From CAVRXT01 sp963725655 (GTDB taxonomy: Bacteria > Acidobacteriota > Terriglobia > Acidiferrales > UBA7541): a DNA stretch of 64,000 bases. The stretch is taken from assembly GCA_963725655.1 (NCBI GenBank), contig CAVRYY010000003.1, forward strand, positions 248,001 through 312,000, read 5' to 3'. The notes beneath the pieces are model-generated. The model saw only the letters and a list, made by a program, of their open reading frames with translations. It searched no databases and had not been told where the DNA came from. The position numbers and the translations under genes are program-made. Positions 16,287 to 23,929 of the stretch are shown here, piece after piece; within the stretch, counting starts at the first letter, position 1; each line of letters starts with the position of its first letter.

Positions 16287-17396
16287 CTAGCGCAGAGATG
16301 CCATATCAATGACGAAGCGGTATTTCACGTCGCCCGTGAGAAGCCGCTCGTAGGCCTGGTTGATCTGTTGAATGGGAATCAGCTCGATATCCGAAGCGAT
16401 TCCATGCTCGGCGCAAAAATCGAGCATCTCCTGCGTTTCGCGGATGCCGCCGATGGCGGATCCGGAGAGCCGCCGGCGCTTCATGATCAGATTAAAGGCG
16501 GCAATTGGCGCTGGTTTCTCCGGTGCGCCCACCAGCGTCATGGTGCCGTCGAGTTTCAGCAGTCTGAGATAGGCGTTCAGATCGTGATCGGCGGAGACGG
16601 CGTCGAGGATGAAGTCGAAGCTGCCGACATGCTTTTGCATCTCGGCTTCGTTTTTCGAAAGCACCACTTCATCCGCACCCAGGCGGAGAGCGTCGGCGGT
16701 TTTGTTCTGGGAGGTGGTGAAGAGAACAACGTGGGCGCCGAAGGCATGGGCGAATTTCACGCCCATGTGGCCCAACCCACCGAGGCCGACGATGCCGACC
16801 TTCTGGCCTTTGCCCACTTTCCAACGGTGCAGCGGCGAATAGGTCGTGATGCCGGCGCAGAGAAGAGGCGCGGCGCCGGCGGGATCGAGTTTATCGGGCA
16901 CGTGCAGAACGAAGGCCTCATCGACCACGATGCTGTCGGTATAGCCGCCATACGTGACTCCGCCGAGAATCCTGTCCTCGGCGTTGTACGTATACGTGAC
17001 GAAATTGTCGCAATACTGCTCTTCTCCGCCGACGCAATTCGCGCAAGTGCGGCACGAATCCACCATGCAACCGACGGCGGCGATATCGCCTTCCTTGAAT
17101 TTCTTGACGGCGCTGCCGGCCTTCACCACGCGGCCGACGATTTCGTGGCCGGGCACGCAAGGATAGGTTGTGGGCGAAAAGTCCCGCCACTCGTTGCGCA
17201 CCTGATGCAAGTCCGAATGGCAGACGCCGCAGAAAAGGATCTGAATCTGAACGTCCTGGGGGCGCGGAGAGCGCCGCGGAACAGTGGAGGGGGCAAGCGC
17301 GGCGGTAGGGCTGGCGGCGGCGTAGGCCCTGGCGGTGAAAGTTTGAGGTCTTGAGGAGCTGTCTGTTGCTAAAGTTGATGGGGCTGCTTCGCTCAT
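16287..17396 (-). CDS. Zinc-dependent NAD(P) alcohol dehydrogenase (YahK/cinnamyl-alcohol type)
   Basis: The start at 17396 follows AAGGAG; frames reaching 17645 are overlong. The 369-residue protein has the medium-chain dehydrogenase layout. The catalytic zinc ligand Cys56 lies in FCGVCHSDLH, with GHEIVG at 83-88. The structural zinc cysteines are in SCRTCANCVGGEEQYC (115, 118, 121, 129). The Rossmann motif is GIVGLGGLGHMGVKFA. This is the pattern of YahK/AdhC-type aldehyde reductases that reduce aromatic and aliphatic aldehydes with NADPH. The first 40 residues are an unusual Ala/Ser/Pro-rich extension. The AraC gene immediately downstream may regulate it. Confidence 0.9.
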   Translation of the reverse strand: MSEAAPSTLATDSSSRPQTFTARAYAAASPTAALAPSTVPRRSPRPQDVQIQILFCGVCHSDLHQVRNEWRDFSPTTYPCVPGHEIVGRVVKAGSAVKKFKEGDIAAVGCMVDSCRTCANCVGGEEQYCDNFVTYTYNAEDRILGGVTYGGYTDSIVVDEAFVLHVPDKLDPAGAAPLLCAGITTYSPLHRWKVGKGQKVGIVGLGGLGHMGVKFAHAFGAHVVLFTTSQNKTADALRLGADEVVLSKNEAEMQKHVGSFDFILDAVSADHDLNAYLRLLKLDGTMTLVGAPEKPAPIAAFNLIMKRRRLSGSAIGGIRETQEMLDFCAEHGIASDIELIPIQQINQAYERLLTGDVKYRFVIDMASLR

Positions 17397-17762
17397 ATGC
17401 AATCTCCTTGTTGGGCGAGGTGCGTAGACCACTGTAAAGGGAGGGGTCGGCGGTGTCACTAGCCAAACGCGCCAATGTACTTGCATAACGCGCCACGCTA
17501 TGCGGTTAGCCGAAGGCTTAGGTCCTGGCGGCCGACCCTGGCTGGCCACCCTGTACGTGCGGTCGGTGCCCGTTTGGGCAACCCCCCATTTGGTTTCGGC
17601 CTTACCGGTGACCCAACCTGCGAGACTTTTCAGAAGCTCTTGCAAGAATGCGGCGGGGATTCTAACCTCTGTCCCAGCCCACGAAGTCGGTCCGCTCGGA
17701 CGGTCACCGTGTAAGCTGTCTGCTGCGATCGAGCGGACGGGTTATCAACTTGGGGGAAAGCG
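17397..17762. promoter_or_regulatory. Divergent intergenic region, no gene seen
   Basis: This 366-base region lies between the minus-strand dehydrogenase and the plus-strand pseudokinase gene. It holds the dehydrogenase ribosome site (AAGGAG) at one end and GGGGGAAAG at the other. A short dyad GCATA...TATGC (17484-17504) and GTCCG-CT-CGGAC (17690-17701) are the only symmetrical elements I see. No reading frame is credible. Confidence 0.4.
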
Positions 17763-19292
17763 ATGGCTCCGACCACCACACAATTAGTGGGGCACGTCAT
17801 CAACAGCCAATATCGCCTGCTCGAATACCTGGGCAGCTCCGAGCAAGGCGCCGTCTTTCTAACCGATTACGGCGACAGCGGACAAAGAGCGGCCATCAAG
17901 CTGGTGGTGGCTCATCCGGCAACTGCGGAGATGCAGCTTGCGCGATGGGAGCTCGCCTCCGAATACCCACATCCTCACCTGATTCAATTATTCGATGCGG
18001 GACGCTGCGAAGTCGCGGATACCGACATGCTTTACGTGGTGATGGAATATGCACCCGAGAATTTGTCGCAGGTCCTCTCCGAGCGCACCCTTACCGCAGA
18101 AGAAACCGACGACATGCTCGGTCCGGTGCTGGAAGTACTCACCTTTCTTCACGGCAATGGATTAGCGCATGGGCACCTGAAAGCCTCAAACATCCTGGCG
18201 ATTGAAGATCGCCTGAAGCTTTCCAGCGACAGCATTGGCCGCTTCGGCGAGGCCTGGGACATCGGACGCGAACCCGATGCTTACGATGCGCCTGAAAATT
18301 GGGGCGGCAAATATGCCGCGCCCGGAGATATCTGGTCGCTGGGAATGACGCTGATCGAAGCGCTGACGCAACGAGTTCCTGTTTTCGATTCGCAGCAACC
18401 CCCCGCGCCGATTGTGCAGGACACCTTGCCTGCGGTATTTCGCGATATCGCTGAGAATTGCCTGATTCGGGATCCCGAACTCCGATGGACAGTGGCGGAT
18501 GTTAGCGGCCGCATGCAAGGTATTTCGCCCGTTGTCGTCCGAAAAGCCCAACCCACGCCCGAACCCGAAGCTCAAGCCGAGGCTAAGCCCGAGCCTAAGC
18601 CCGAAGTCAGGCCCGAACCCTGGCGCGTGGCGGAACCGGAAGTCCGACGCGTAGCCGAACCGGAAGCCAGGCGCGCAGCGGAACCTGAAGTCCGGCGCGA
18701 AGCCGAACCGAAAGCGTCGAAGACATGGCTCTATGGGGCAGCAGTGGTGCTCGTTGTCGCGGCGATTTTCGCTGGGCCGAAACTGCTCCATCGTTCCGCG
18801 CCCTCCACTCCGGAACCGGAAACCTCAATCGAAACGCCGCAGCAAAGCGCTCCAAGTTCACCCGCTCCGGTGAATCTCAAACAGCAGGCGCCTGAGAAAA
18901 AGGCGGCTGCTCCCAGCGCAGCGCCAACTCGCGCGGCCGCTTCCGGAAACTCTGACGCCGGGGCAGCTTCGAACGTTACCGCCGCTAAGAGTTCGCCAGG
19001 CGGCGCCGCGCAAGCGGTGGTCGTCAACAAGGTTCTCCCGAATGTATCGGACCGAGCTCGAGCGACGATCCACGGGACAGTGCACGTCGCGGTGAAGGTC
19101 GACGTAGACGCCTCCGGCAACGTGACGAACGCAACGCTGGACCCAGCAACGGGATCGAGCAAATATTTCGCGGAACTCTCGTCGCAAGCGGCGCGCGACT
19201 GGAAATTCAAGCCGCAGGAAGCTCCGAGCCGGTGGGTGGTGCACTTTCTGTACACCCAAGCGGATACAACCGGTTTTTCCACCGCTCCGTAA
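17763..19292 (+). CDS. Predicted pseudokinase with transmembrane segment and periplasmic TonB C-terminal domain
   Basis: The 509-residue protein starts 5 bases after GGGGGAAAG. Residues 17-255 are a Ser/Thr protein-kinase-like fold: degenerate glycine loop LGSSEQGAVF, ATP-anchoring Lys46 in AAIKLV, and a conserved DIWSLGMTLIEAL. The catalytic loop, however, reads HGHLKASN, so the essential HRD aspartate is His138, and DFG reads DSI. It should not phosphorylate by the usual mechanism. A charged Pro/Glu/Arg linker with repeated AEPEVRR units (261-318) leads to one membrane helix (321-341), a Ser/Ala/Pro-rich spacer, and a TonB_C-like domain (419-498, with GTVHVAVKVDVDASGNV and DWKFKP). A cytoplasmic signal-sensing pseudokinase coupled to a periplasmic TonB-like domain is inferred. 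No ExbB/ExbD genes are nearby. Confidence 0.85.
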   Translation: MAPTTTQLVGHVINSQYRLLEYLGSSEQGAVFLTDYGDSGQRAAIKLVVAHPATAEMQLARWELASEYPHPHLIQLFDAGRCEVADTDMLYVVMEYAPENLSQVLSERTLTAEETDDMLGPVLEVLTFLHGNGLAHGHLKASNILAIEDRLKLSSDSIGRFGEAWDIGREPDAYDAPENWGGKYAAPGDIWSLGMTLIEALTQRVPVFDSQQPPAPIVQDTLPAVFRDIAENCLIRDPELRWTVADVSGRMQGISPVVVRKAQPTPEPEAQAEAKPEPKPEVRPEPWRVAEPEVRRVAEPEARRAAEPEVRREAEPKASKTWLYGAAVVLVVAAIFAGPKLLHRSAPSTPEPETSIETPQQSAPSSPAPVNLKQQAPEKKAAAPSAAPTRAAASGNSDAGAASNVTAAKSSPGGAAQAVVVNKVLPNVSDRARATIHGTVHVAVKVDVDASGNVTNATLDPATGSSKYFAELSSQAARDWKFKPQEAPSRWVVHFLYTQADTTGFSTAP

Positions 19293-19415
19293 ACCAACCG
19301 CAACCAAGATCCGCCTACGACTTCAAGCCGGTGGCTAGAGGCCGCGCAACTGTGTTCGTTGCGCACCATGGGCCTGAGGTATGATGCCCCTTCTGCGAGT
19401 ACCTGGAGGGTTTGC

Positions 19416-20078
19416 ATGTGCTTTTCAGCTACTGCCAATTTTGTCGGAAGCGCCGTACTGGGGACGATCGGAATCGCTACGCTAAGTGAGGTGAAGCACC
19501 GGCGAGAACTGCTGTTCGCGGCGATGCCCGTGCTTTTCGCAGTGCACCAATTCACCGAAGGGTTTGTGTGGCTGGGCGTGGATCACCGGCTGCCGTCCAT
19601 CGTGACGCACGACGCCGGCGCGGCCTATGTGTTATATGCGCAAGGACTGCTGCCGTTTCTGTTGCCGCTCAGCGTCCTACTGATTGAGCCAACGATACGC
19701 CAGCGGCGGCGAATGCTGGGATTTGTGACGCTGGGATGCCTGCTAGGGGTTTACATTTTGTGGGGATTAATCGCGTACCCGCTGGATATTTCGGCCGCGG
19801 GGCACGGCATCGTGTATCTGAACCAGATAACGACGACCACGGTGGTTGCAGTGCTTTACGTGATCGCCACCTGCGGCGCACTCTTCTTTTCCGGATTCCG
19901 CGATCTTGTCGTGCTGGGGTGGCTCAACATGGTGGGGCTGCTGGTGGTGATGGCGGTGAGGCGGTACGAGTTCACGTCTTTGTGGTGCGCCTACGCCGCG
20001 GTAGTGAGCGTTATCATTTATTTCTTTTTTCGCCGGAGCAAGGAACAGCGGCCGGCGAAATATGCGTTAGCGTCGTGA
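19416..20078 (+). CDS. DUF6629-type seven-helix membrane protein
   Basis: The start is the ATG at 19416 behind GGAGGG. The 220-residue product opens MCFSATANFVGSAVLGTIG and continues LLFAAMPVLFAVHQFTEGFVWLG, a signature I recognise from DUF6629 proteins. Six to seven hydrophobic segments alternate with short loops, ending in FFFRRSKEQRP. The conserved His/Gln/Glu of the HQFTEG helix could be functional, but the role of the family is unknown. It is 37 bases from the M19 dipeptidase on the same strand and may be co-transcribed with it. Confidence 0.75.
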   Translation: MCFSATANFVGSAVLGTIGIATLSEVKHRRELLFAAMPVLFAVHQFTEGFVWLGVDHRLPSIVTHDAGAAYVLYAQGLLPFLLPLSVLLIEPTIRQRRRMLGFVTLGCLLGVYILWGLIAYPLDISAAGHGIVYLNQITTTTVVAVLYVIATCGALFFSGFRDLVVLGWLNMVGLLVVMAVRRYEFTSLWCAYAAVVSVIIYFFFRRSKEQRPAKYALAS

Positions 20079-20115
20079 ACCAACATCCTTTCCGCATTCC
20101 CAACTGGAGGAATCA

Positions 20116-21342
20116 ATGCGCCGGTCTTTAGTTCTGCCGTTTCTTGTGCTGTGTGCGTGCCTCGCGACGCTGACGGTGAATTCCGCCACCGCGGACGATA
20201 TTGCCGAGCGCGCCCGCAAGCTGCATTTTTCTTCGATCGTGCTGGACACGCACGACGACACCACGCAGCGGTTCTTCTCGAAGGATTACGACCTGGGCAA
20301 ACGGAACCCCACCGGGCACGTGGATATTCCGCGGATGCAGGAAGGCGGCATGAACGCGATTTTCTTTTCCATCTGGATCGACGGCAAGATCATGGGTCCG
20401 CCGGCAGTGGAAAAAGCGCTCGACCAGATGGACGCGGTGCATGAAAACGTCAAGAACAACTCGAACGCGATGGTGTTTGCCCGCACTGCGGAAGAGGTTC
20501 GCCGCGCCCACGCGCAAGGCAAGATCGCTGCGCTGATGGGAGTGGAAGGCGGGCACATGATCGGCAACGACATCCGCATGGTGCGGATTTTCGCCGATCT
20601 GGGCGTGCGCTACATGACCCTCTCGCATTTCTACAACACCGAGTGGTCGGACTCGTCGACTGACAAACCGGCGCATAACGGCCTTACCGACTTCGGGAAG
20701 GACGTGGTCCGGGAAATGAATCGCCAGGGCATGATGGTGGATATCTCGCACGTCAGCGACAAGACGTTCTACGACGCGCTGGAAATCAGCAAAGCTCCGC
20801 TGATCGCTTCGCACTCGTCCTGCCGCGCGTTGTGCAATCACGTGCGCGATATGTCCGACGACATGATCAAGGCGCTGGCTGCAAAAGGCGGGGTGATCCA
20901 GATCAATTACGAGAAAAGCTTCATCGACCAGGCGTACAAGGACGCCTACGACAAAGAGACCGGCGGGGTAGCGGCGCATTTCGCCGAACTCACCAAAGGC
21001 TGCAACAACGACGAGGATTGCATTTCGAAGAAGATGGCCAGTCTCGAGGAGAAGTTGACCGCGGAGGGGAAACTCCCCCACGTCAGTTGGGAAAGAATTA
21101 TCGACCACATCGATCACGCCGTGAAGCTGGTGGGCGCCGATCACGTCGGGCTGGGCTCTGACTTCGACGGCGCGGACATGCCGGAAGGCATGGAAGATTG
21201 CTCGAAGCTTCCGAAAATCACCGAGGCGCTAATGCGCAAAGGCTATTCCGATTCGGACATTCGGAAGATTCTCGGCGAGAACACCCTGCGGGTAATGGAG
21301 CAGGTGGAACGCGTCAGCAAGGAGCTACAAGCGCAGAAGTAG
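20116..21342 (+). CDS. Membrane dipeptidase, peptidase family M19, secreted
   Basis: The 408-residue protein begins with a signal peptide (MRRSLVLPFLVLCACLATLTVNSATA; the Cys could mark a lipoprotein but the box is poor). It is a TIM-barrel metallopeptidase of the renal dipeptidase family: metal ligands His46 and Asp48 in VLDTHDDT, the bridging Glu in MGVEGGHMIG, and histidines in VDISHVSD and IASHSSCRAL, with the late GLGSDFDGAD motif. It hydrolyses dipeptides, including D-residue-containing or beta-lactam-like ones, in the periplasm. The ribosome site is GGAGGAATCA. Length is normal for bacterial M19. Confidence 0.92.
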   Translation: MRRSLVLPFLVLCACLATLTVNSATADDIAERARKLHFSSIVLDTHDDTTQRFFSKDYDLGKRNPTGHVDIPRMQEGGMNAIFFSIWIDGKIMGPPAVEKALDQMDAVHENVKNNSNAMVFARTAEEVRRAHAQGKIAALMGVEGGHMIGNDIRMVRIFADLGVRYMTLSHFYNTEWSDSSTDKPAHNGLTDFGKDVVREMNRQGMMVDISHVSDKTFYDALEISKAPLIASHSSCRALCNHVRDMSDDMIKALAAKGGVIQINYEKSFIDQAYKDAYDKETGGVAAHFAELTKGCNNDEDCISKKMASLEEKLTAEGKLPHVSWERIIDHIDHAVKLVGADHVGLGSDFDGADMPEGMEDCSKLPKITEALMRKGYSDSDIRKILGENTLRVMEQVERVSKELQAQK

Positions 21343-21392
21343 AACTTCTGGCAGAAATGAGCGGAGCGGCTCCGCACCCGGCGCCTGTTCCG

Positions 21393-21908
21393 CTACCGAA
21401 TTCGCAGGACCATGTAATCCTCGTCGACGTACCTGGGGCCCACCTTCAAAGCGTGCGGCTCGGTCCCGTACGTCTCGAATCCGAATTTCGTATATAGCTG
21501 CTTTGCGGGGCCCTGGCCTGTCGCCACGGCCAGCAGAATTAGCTCCAAGGACGAATCCCGCTTCGCTCTTTCCAGAAGCGCGGCGAGCAGTGCGTGCCCC
21601 ACGCCTTTGCGGCGGTGAGTGAAGCTCACGTACACGCCGAAGATGCGGCCCTTGTGCCGCTCTTTCAACCCTGTCTCACGGATAAAGGTGGCCATTCCGA
21701 TTAGCTTGCCGTCTTCGAACCCCCCAAGGTGAAGGTTGGCTTCGGGCGCGTCGCGAAAGCGTTGCGCGATCGCTTCGATCGCAGTGGCTCGATGCTCCTC
21801 AGCCGCTTTACCGAAGGCGAGAGGCTCATTTTCGAGGGCTTCCAGCCTAAGATGCCACCACGCGGCCGCATCGCCTGGCAGCAATGTGCGTACTTCCATT
21901 TGCGCCAT
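21393..21908 (-). CDS. GNAT-family N-acetyltransferase
   Basis: The 171-residue cytoplasmic protein contains the four GNAT motifs, including GRIFGVYVSFTHRRKGVGHALLAALLERA (residues about 87-115), where RRKGVGHAL is the acetyl-CoA pyrophosphate-binding loop, and the downstream LYTKFGFETYGTEP motif B. The start at 21908 follows GGAG. It transfers an acetyl group from acetyl-CoA to an amine; the acceptor cannot be read from sequence. It converges on the dipeptidase gene, about 50 bases away. Confidence 0.88.
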   Translation of the reverse strand: MAQMEVRTLLPGDAAAWWHLRLEALENEPLAFGKAAEEHRATAIEAIAQRFRDAPEANLHLGGFEDGKLIGMATFIRETGLKERHKGRIFGVYVSFTHRRKGVGHALLAALLERAKRDSSLELILLAVATGQGPAKQLYTKFGFETYGTEPHALKVGPRYVDEDYMVLRIR

Positions 21909-22245
21909 TTTGTTCTCCGCCTAAGTTGCAGACTTGCTTGGGCATAATACGCGGTAAGCCTGGGCAAGGAAAATGCCGGATTCAGGACATCCGCAAATGT
22001 TGAAAGTGGATCATTGTGGAGCACGCGTCGCCAATCAGCGCACCGGATCGCATTCTGCGCCCACAGCCGACGCCGACGCAGTGCGTGGAGAGTGCGATGC
22101 GTGCGAGGCCGCGGCGCGCAACAGCCCACAGAACTTAGCGGACATCCAGCCCGCGCAAAAAGGGCCGGAAAAGCGTTGGCACGGCAAATGCATTTAGGCT
22201 ATGCGTGACGGAGTTGCGCAGGAGTCACCCACAGGAGACACACAG
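21909..22245. other. Intergenic region between divergent genes
   Basis: This 337-base gap lies between the GNAT gene (minus) and the spore-coat-U gene (plus). It contains the candidate promoter listed at 22176-22205. A 74-codon open frame at 21973-22197 has no ribosome site and no domain, and is not called. Confidence 0.4.
22176..22205 (+). promoter_or_regulatory. Candidate sigma70-type promoter for the spore-coat-U gene
   Basis: TTGGCA (22176-22181) and TATGCG (22200-22205) are separated by 18 bases and lie 40 bases ahead of the start codon at 22246. The -10 box is imperfect, so this is a tentative call. Confidence 0.35.
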
Positions 22246-22764
22246 ATGAATATCAAAAAGAAGAGCATAGCCATCGGAACGGCGCTGTTAGTGACCATGC
22301 TGGCGATTCCAACGCCGCCGGCGCAGGCCACCACGGTGACCACACCACTGAGCGTCACCGCAATCGTGGGCGCGGTTTGCAGCCTGACCACCACCGCGGT
22401 GAGTTTCGGATCCTACGATCCCATCGTTGCCAACGCATCCACCGCGTTGAACGCCACCGGCAGCATTTCGGACACGTGCAGCAACGGGCTGAGCGGAACG
22501 ATCACGTTGGACGCGGGATTGTATCCGACCGGTAGTTCGACCGCGAGCGTTCCGGCCCGCCAGATGCGGAGTGGAGCTTCGGTATTGGGGTATTTTCTGT
22601 ATACCGACAGCGCCCGCAGCAATCCGTGGGGATCGAGCGGCGTGGGGATCACAGGAACCGGCACAACCTCGGTACCGATTCTGGTATACGGCCAGGTCCC
22701 GGGTGGTCAGAACGCCGCGGCCGGCTCCTACTCCGACACGGTGACCGCAACGATCACGTTCTAA
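22246..22764 (+). CDS. Secreted spore coat U (SCPU/Csu-type pilin) domain protein
   Basis: The start at 22246 (MNIKKKSIAIGTALLVTMLAIPTPPAQA) follows AGGAG and gives a signal peptide. The 172-residue product has the SCPU domain: Thr-rich strands, the first Cys in GAVCSLTTTAVSFGSYDP, the second in DTCSNGLSGTITLDAG, and a C-terminal YSDTVTATITF strand of the kind that is exchanged in chaperone-usher pili. Such proteins are secreted structural subunits (Csu pili, Myxococcus spore coat protein U). No chaperone or usher gene is adjacent, and the gene has its own terminator, so it is a solitary unit here. Confidence 0.85.
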   Translation: MNIKKKSIAIGTALLVTMLAIPTPPAQATTVTTPLSVTAIVGAVCSLTTTAVSFGSYDPIVANASTALNATGSISDTCSNGLSGTITLDAGLYPTGSSTASVPARQMRSGASVLGYFLYTDSARSNPWGSSGVGITGTGTTSVPILVYGQVPGGQNAAAGSYSDTVTATITF

Positions 22765-22804
22765 CGGAAGGCAAAGCACTGCAAGACGAAGACTAGAACA
22801 AACG

Positions 22805-22850
22805 ATCGGTAACGGGTGATTACTGCTAGAACCCCGTTACCGATTTTTTG
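22805..22850 (+). terminator. Rho-independent terminator of the spore-coat-U gene
   Basis: ATCGGTAACGGG (22805-22816) pairs with CCCGTTACCGAT (22833-22844), a perfect 12-bp stem, and the descending arm runs into TTTTTT (22844-22849). It begins 41 bases after the stop codon. Confidence 0.88.
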
Positions 22851-22914
22851 TTTGCCGCGATGGCTTAGAGCGGCGCCACCGGCAAATTCAGAATCGCGCT
22901 GGCTGAAATTCCGC

Positions 22915-22943
22915 TTGACGCACGAAACTGGTGTCGGTATCGT
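22915..22943 (+). promoter_or_regulatory. Sigma70-type promoter of the candidate RNA/leader
   Basis: TTGACG (22915-22920; one mismatch to consensus) is followed after exactly 17 bases by TATCGT (22938-22943; four of six matches). Transcription would start near 22950. No protein start codon with a ribosome site follows before the terminator at 23066-23105. Confidence 0.55.
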
Positions 22944-22949
22944 CCGTTT

Positions 22950-23105
22950 GTGAATTTAGCTTGCATTGTTGCGTCCCGCTGTCGCATTCACAGCAAGCCG
23001 CCGGCAGAGCGGGACGCGCGCGGGAGCGGGAGACCGTAACCGCTTCGTCTTAGGGGTTCATTGAAGCCCGCTCGCCAGACCATCTGGTGAAGCGGGCATT
23101 TTTTT
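22950..23105 (+). ncRNA. Candidate structured small RNA or attenuating leader upstream of carbonic anhydrase
   Basis: Between the promoter at 22915-22943 and the terminator at 23066-23105 lies about 155 bases with dense complementarity. Helix 1 is a perfect 10-bp stem (GCGTCCCGCT 22971-22980 with AGCGGGACGC 23008-23017). Helix 2 is AGCGG 23025-23029 with CCGCT 23040-23044. Helix 3 is the terminator. Two further pairings compete with helix 1: TGTGAAT 22949-22955 with ATTCACA 22986-22992, and GCTTGC 22959-22964 with GCAAGC 22993-22998. This would permit alternative folds. It may be an independent sRNA, or a leader whose terminator gates read-through into the carbonic anhydrase gene. No protein frame with a ribosome site is present. 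I do not recognise an Rfam family. Confidence 0.5.
23066..23105 (+). terminator. Strong rho-independent terminator
   Basis: GCCCGCT-CGCCAG (23066-23078) folds back on CTGGTG-A-AGCGGGC (23084-23097), giving a 13-bp stem with one G-U pair, one bulged A and a five-base loop, followed by A and seven T. It ends the candidate RNA 91 bases before the carbonic anhydrase start. Confidence 0.88.
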
Positions 23106-23195
23106 AGCTCGGATGTGCTGTACGCGCCGTCCACAAGGGTGAGACGAGCCGATTCGGATCTCTAACGAGGAATCGCCAACACCAAGGAGACGCAT

Positions 23196-23777
23196 ATGAG
23201 TCAGATTCTGTCGGACATGCTGGATGCGAATGCGAAATACGCAGCGGAATTTGGCGACAGAGCCAAATTGGCGATGGCGCCGGCGCGACGGTTGGCCATC
23301 CTTACTTGTATGGACGCAAGACTCGATCCCGCGAAGTACGCCGGACTGGCCGAGGGCGACGCGCACGTAATCCGAAACGCCGGCGGCCGCGCCAGCGACG
23401 ATGCGATCCGATCGCTGGTGATCAGTTACAAGCTGCTCGGAACGCGCGAGTTCTTCGTGATCCACCACACCGAGTGCGGGATGCTGTACTTCACCAACGA
23501 AGTGATTCGCGGATTACTGGCGTCGAGCCTGGAAACGGCCGAGCTGGACGCGGGGGGCTTTCACGATGTGGGCAAGACGCCTGGATCCCGGGAGGGCGAA
23601 TACATCGACTGGATGACGTTCAAAGACCAGAAACAGGCGGTGGTCGATGATGTGGCGCGCATTCGCAATCACCCACTGGTTCCTCGATCGATTCCCGTGT
23701 ACGGCTACATCTTCGACGTCAAGTCGGGGAAACTCGTTGAAGTGGAAGGGGCCAGATCGGCGGGCGCGAGGGCTTGA
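23196..23777 (+). CDS. Beta-class carbonic anhydrase
   Basis: The 193-residue cytoplasmic enzyme has the beta-CA zinc site: Cys38 in LTCMDARLD, with the catalytic dyad Asp40/Arg42, then His91 and Cys94 in VIHHTECGM. HVIRNAGGRASDDAIRSL is the other family hallmark. It interconverts CO2 and bicarbonate. The compact length and the ICTC/MDAR pattern fit the small Rv1284-like (plant-type, low-active-site) group. The start is set by AAGGAG eight bases upstream. The preceding structured leader with terminator may regulate it. Confidence 0.92.
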   Translation: MSQILSDMLDANAKYAAEFGDRAKLAMAPARRLAILTCMDARLDPAKYAGLAEGDAHVIRNAGGRASDDAIRSLVISYKLLGTREFFVIHHTECGMLYFTNEVIRGLLASSLETAELDAGGFHDVGKTPGSREGEYIDWMTFKDQKQAVVDDVARIRNHPLVPRSIPVYGYIFDVKSGKLVEVEGARSAGARA

Positions 23778-23929
23778 CGACAAGCTGTAAGAGACTCGTT
23801 TTGTGATTCCAAAGGCGCTGGCTGGAGCCACCGCCCTACGTGATGGCTCCGCCCGCCGCCGATATCAGGAAGCGTAAATCTGGCCGCCCGCGCCAGAAAA
23901 AGTGCGCGCCATTCGCCTTCGGCGGAGCG

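Larger units (their letters stand above)
22765..23195. other. Intergenic region holding two terminators and a candidate RNA gene
   Basis: This 431-base gap contains no protein gene but is rich in structure: the spore-coat-U terminator (22805-22850), then a promoter, a hairpin-rich segment and a second strong terminator (22915-23105), then about 90 bases to the carbonic anhydrase start. The pieces are listed individually. Confidence 0.7.

Noticed and set aside
20128..21144. A 338-codon minus-strand frame opposite the M19 dipeptidase
   Set aside because: The plus strand carries the metal-site motifs of M19. The antisense translation is low complexity and has no motif.
21973..22197. A 74-codon small protein gene before the spore-coat-U gene
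   Set aside because: No Shine-Dalgarno, no domain, and it overlaps a candidate promoter; the translation looks random.
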